Notes under the pieces: generated by a model
What the model saw: only the letters and a program-made list of their open reading frames with translations
Told to the model about the DNA's origin: nothing
Database searches by the model: none
Part shown: positions 26,047 to 27,631 of the stretch, piece after piece
How the letters are laid out: the number at the start of each line of letters is the position of its first letter
How positions within the stretch are numbered: position 1 is the first letter of the stretch
NCBI GenBank assembly: GCA_023430325.1
Contig: JAEZAU010000075.1
Location: 1-27,631, forward strand
Reading direction: 5' to 3'
DNA: 27,631 nucleotides
From: Bacteroidota bacterium
GTDB taxonomy: Bacteria; Bacteroidota; Bacteroidia; Flavobacteriales_F; PHOS-HE28
Translations under genes and position numbers: made by a program

Positions 26047-27631
26047 ATGAAGGCAGCCACCGATAAGATCCCCACATACACGAACGAAGAGGTCCTCGCC
26101 GAGGCCATTGCCTATTTCCATGGCGATGAGCTGGCCGCCACCACGTGGCTGAACAAGTACGCCCTGCGCAATGGCGAGGGTGAGCTCGTGGAGCGATCGC
26201 CGGCCGAAATGCACCGGCGCATGGCGCGTGAGTTCGCACGTATCGAACGCAGTTATGTGGCGCCCGCAAAGGAGCGCCGGCAGCAACTAAGCGCCTACGG
26301 TCGCAAGCGCAAGCCGCTGGATGAGGAGCGGATCATGGGCTTGTTCGAAGGTTTCCGCGATGTGGTGCCACAGGGGAGCGTCATGGCTTCGCTCGGCGAT
26401 CGCTACCGGCTTGCATCGTTGAGCAATTGTGTGGTGCTGCCCGCGCCGGTGGATTCATATGGCGGGATCTTCTGGGCCGATCAGCAATTGGCGCAACTCT
26501 TCAAACGGCGCTGCGGCGTGGGCCTCGATCTGAGCAAGCTGCGTCCTTCGGGAGCATCGGTGAGCAATGCGGCGCGCACGAGCACTGGCGCGGCATCGTT
26601 CATGGAACGCTTCAGCAACACCACGCGCGAGGTGGCGCAGAAAGGACGTCGCGGTGCACTGATGCTCACCATGGACATCGCGCATCCTGACATCGAGCAA
26701 TTCATCACCGTGAAACAGGATCTCACGAAGGTGACAGGAGCGAATATCAGTGTGCGTGTGAGCGATGAGTTCCTTCGCGCGGTGGAGTCCGATGGCTACT
26801 TCCTCCTGCATTGGCCGATCGGTTCGCCGGAGCCCGAGGTCGAACGCACTATCAAGGCGCGGCTTCTGTGGGAGGAACTGATCACGTGCGCGCATCGCAC
26901 GGCCGAACCGGGCATCATCCTATGGGACCGGCAGCACAGCTATTCCACATCATCCGTGTATCCGGGGTTCCGCAATGAGAGCACCAATCCGTGCAGCGAG
27001 ATCGCGATGCAGGGTGGCGATAGCTGCCGCCTGATAGCGGTGAATCTGTACAGCTTCATCACCGATCCATTCACACCGCAGGCACGATTCGATCACGCGC
27101 GTTTCGCGGAGGTGACATACGAATCTCAGCGGTTGATGGACGACCTGGTGGATCTTGAACTGGAGGCCGTGGACAGGATCCTCGCGAAGATCGATGCCGA
27201 TCCAGAGCCGGATGACATCAAGATGGTGGAGCGCGATACATGGCAGCTACTGCGCGAGACCGGCCGCAAGGGTCGCCGCACGGGCCTTGGCTTCACAGGT
27301 CTTGCCGATGCGCTGGCCGCACTTAACCTGAAATACGACAGCGATGCAGCGCTGGAAGCGGTGGAAGACATCATGCGCACCAAGTGCCGCGCGGAGTTCG
27401 ACAGTAGCATCGACATGGCGATCGAGCGCGGCGCTTTCGAAGGCTTCGATCCAGCGGTCGAACGCACCAGCGACTTCGTGACCATGCTGAAGGACGAGCT
27501 TCCTGAAGTGCATGATCGCATGATGAAGCATGGTCGCCGGAACATCAGCATAAGCACGGTGGCTCCCACCGGCACGTTGAGCATACTAACGCGCACCAGT
27601 AGTGGTATCGAGCCGGTATACATGGTCAGCT
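26047..27631 (+). CDS. nrdJ: Adenosylcobalamin-dependent (class II) ribonucleotide reductase, N-terminal part
   Basis: 528 codons are visible; the frame runs off the window, and full-length relatives have roughly 800-900 residues or more. ATG 26047 is preferred; ATG 26020 is in frame nine codons upstream but overlaps the -7-like TACCTTTTA. It converts ribonucleotides to deoxyribonucleotides in the cytoplasm using a B12 radical, with or without O2. Visible motifs: SNCVVLP with the first redox Cys at 128, NPCSEI with Asn314, radical Cys316 and Glu318, the partner Cys327 in GDSCRLIAVNLYSF, and the phosphate-binding APTGTLS near the end. The N-terminal TYTNEEVLAEAIAYFHGDEL and WLNKYALR are typical of Bacteroidota NrdJ; there is no ATP-cone. 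No B12 riboswitch is recognisable upstream. Confidence 0.93.
   Translation, partial: MKAATDKIPTYTNEEVLAEAIAYFHGDELAATTWLNKYALRNGEGELVERSPAEMHRRMAREFARIERSYVAPAKERRQQLSAYGRKRKPLDEERIMGLFEGFRDVVPQGSVMASLGDRYRLASLSNCVVLPAPVDSYGGIFWADQQLAQLFKRRCGVGLDLSKLRPSGASVSNAARTSTGAASFMERFSNTTREVAQKGRRGALMLTMDIAHPDIEQFITVKQDLTKVTGANISVRVSDEFLRAVESDGYFLLHWPIGSPEPEVERTIKARLLWEELITCAHRTAEPGIILWDRQHSYSTSSVYPGFRNESTNPCSEIAMQGGDSCRLIAVNLYSFITDPFTPQARFDHARFAEVTYESQRLMDDLVDLELEAVDRILAKIDADPEPDDIKMVERDTWQLLRETGRKGRRTGLGFTGLADALAALNLKYDSDAALEAVEDIMRTKCRAEFDSSIDMAIERGAFEGFDPAVERTSDFVTMLKDELPEVHDRMMKHGRRNISISTVAPTGTLSILTRTSSGIEPVYMVS

Overview
The window looks like a chromosomal stretch of a fairly GC-rich member of the Bacteroidota, probably a Flavobacteriales-like environmental lineage. 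The evidence is type IX secretion (T9SS) sorting domains, promoters close to the Bacteroidota -7 element TANNTTTG, weak Shine-Dalgarno sites, alternative complex III (ACIII) instead of a bc1 complex, and a clade II type nitrous oxide reductase cluster. Species cannot be named from the sequence.

Layout. Positions 1-203 are the 3' end of infB, closed by a strong terminator. Positions 388-3678 hold two secreted T9SS proteins, visibly more AT-rich than the rest; the second carries an S74 intramolecular chaperone domain. Positions 3758-4892 on the minus strand hold a DUF1579 protein and a SPOR-domain protein, separated by a GC-rich stretch with a hairpin. From 5094 to 16837 runs one long plus-strand operon: actA-actB-actC-actD-actE-actF (ACIII), a 54-residue membrane peptide gene missed by a length cutoff, and coxB-coxA (aa3-type oxidase). 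It ends in a strong terminator whose stem also encodes the C-terminus of the convergent gene.

Positions 16852-18102 on the minus strand encode a polytopic, histidine-bearing membrane protein distantly like heme-copper oxidase subunit I or NnrS. Divergent from it is the nos operon (18266-24739): c-type cytochrome lipoprotein, nosZ, a membrane protein, nosL, nosD, nosF, nosY. A 14-bp perfect hairpin lies just after nosZ. Next comes a fasciclin (FAS1) lipoprotein gene flanked by inverted copies of a repeat, then the N-terminal two thirds of a B12-dependent (class II) ribonucleotide reductase, cut by the window end.

How it works together (inference). ACIII oxidises menaquinol and passes electrons to c-type heme domains (ActE, the extra N-terminal heme domain of ActA, or the separate cytochrome lipoprotein). 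These feed either the aa3 oxidase (O2) or NosZ (N2O). Four sites of the form TGA-N6-TCA lie in the regulatory gaps before actA, between the HCO-like gene and nos, and before the FAS1 gene. In two cases the site centre is exactly 33 bp from a -7-like element. This suggests a CRP/FNR-family regulon joining these units, and is the most interesting unexplained signal here, together with the HCO-like protein, the post-nosZ hairpin, the EF-hand loop in ActB and the small coupled gene before coxB.
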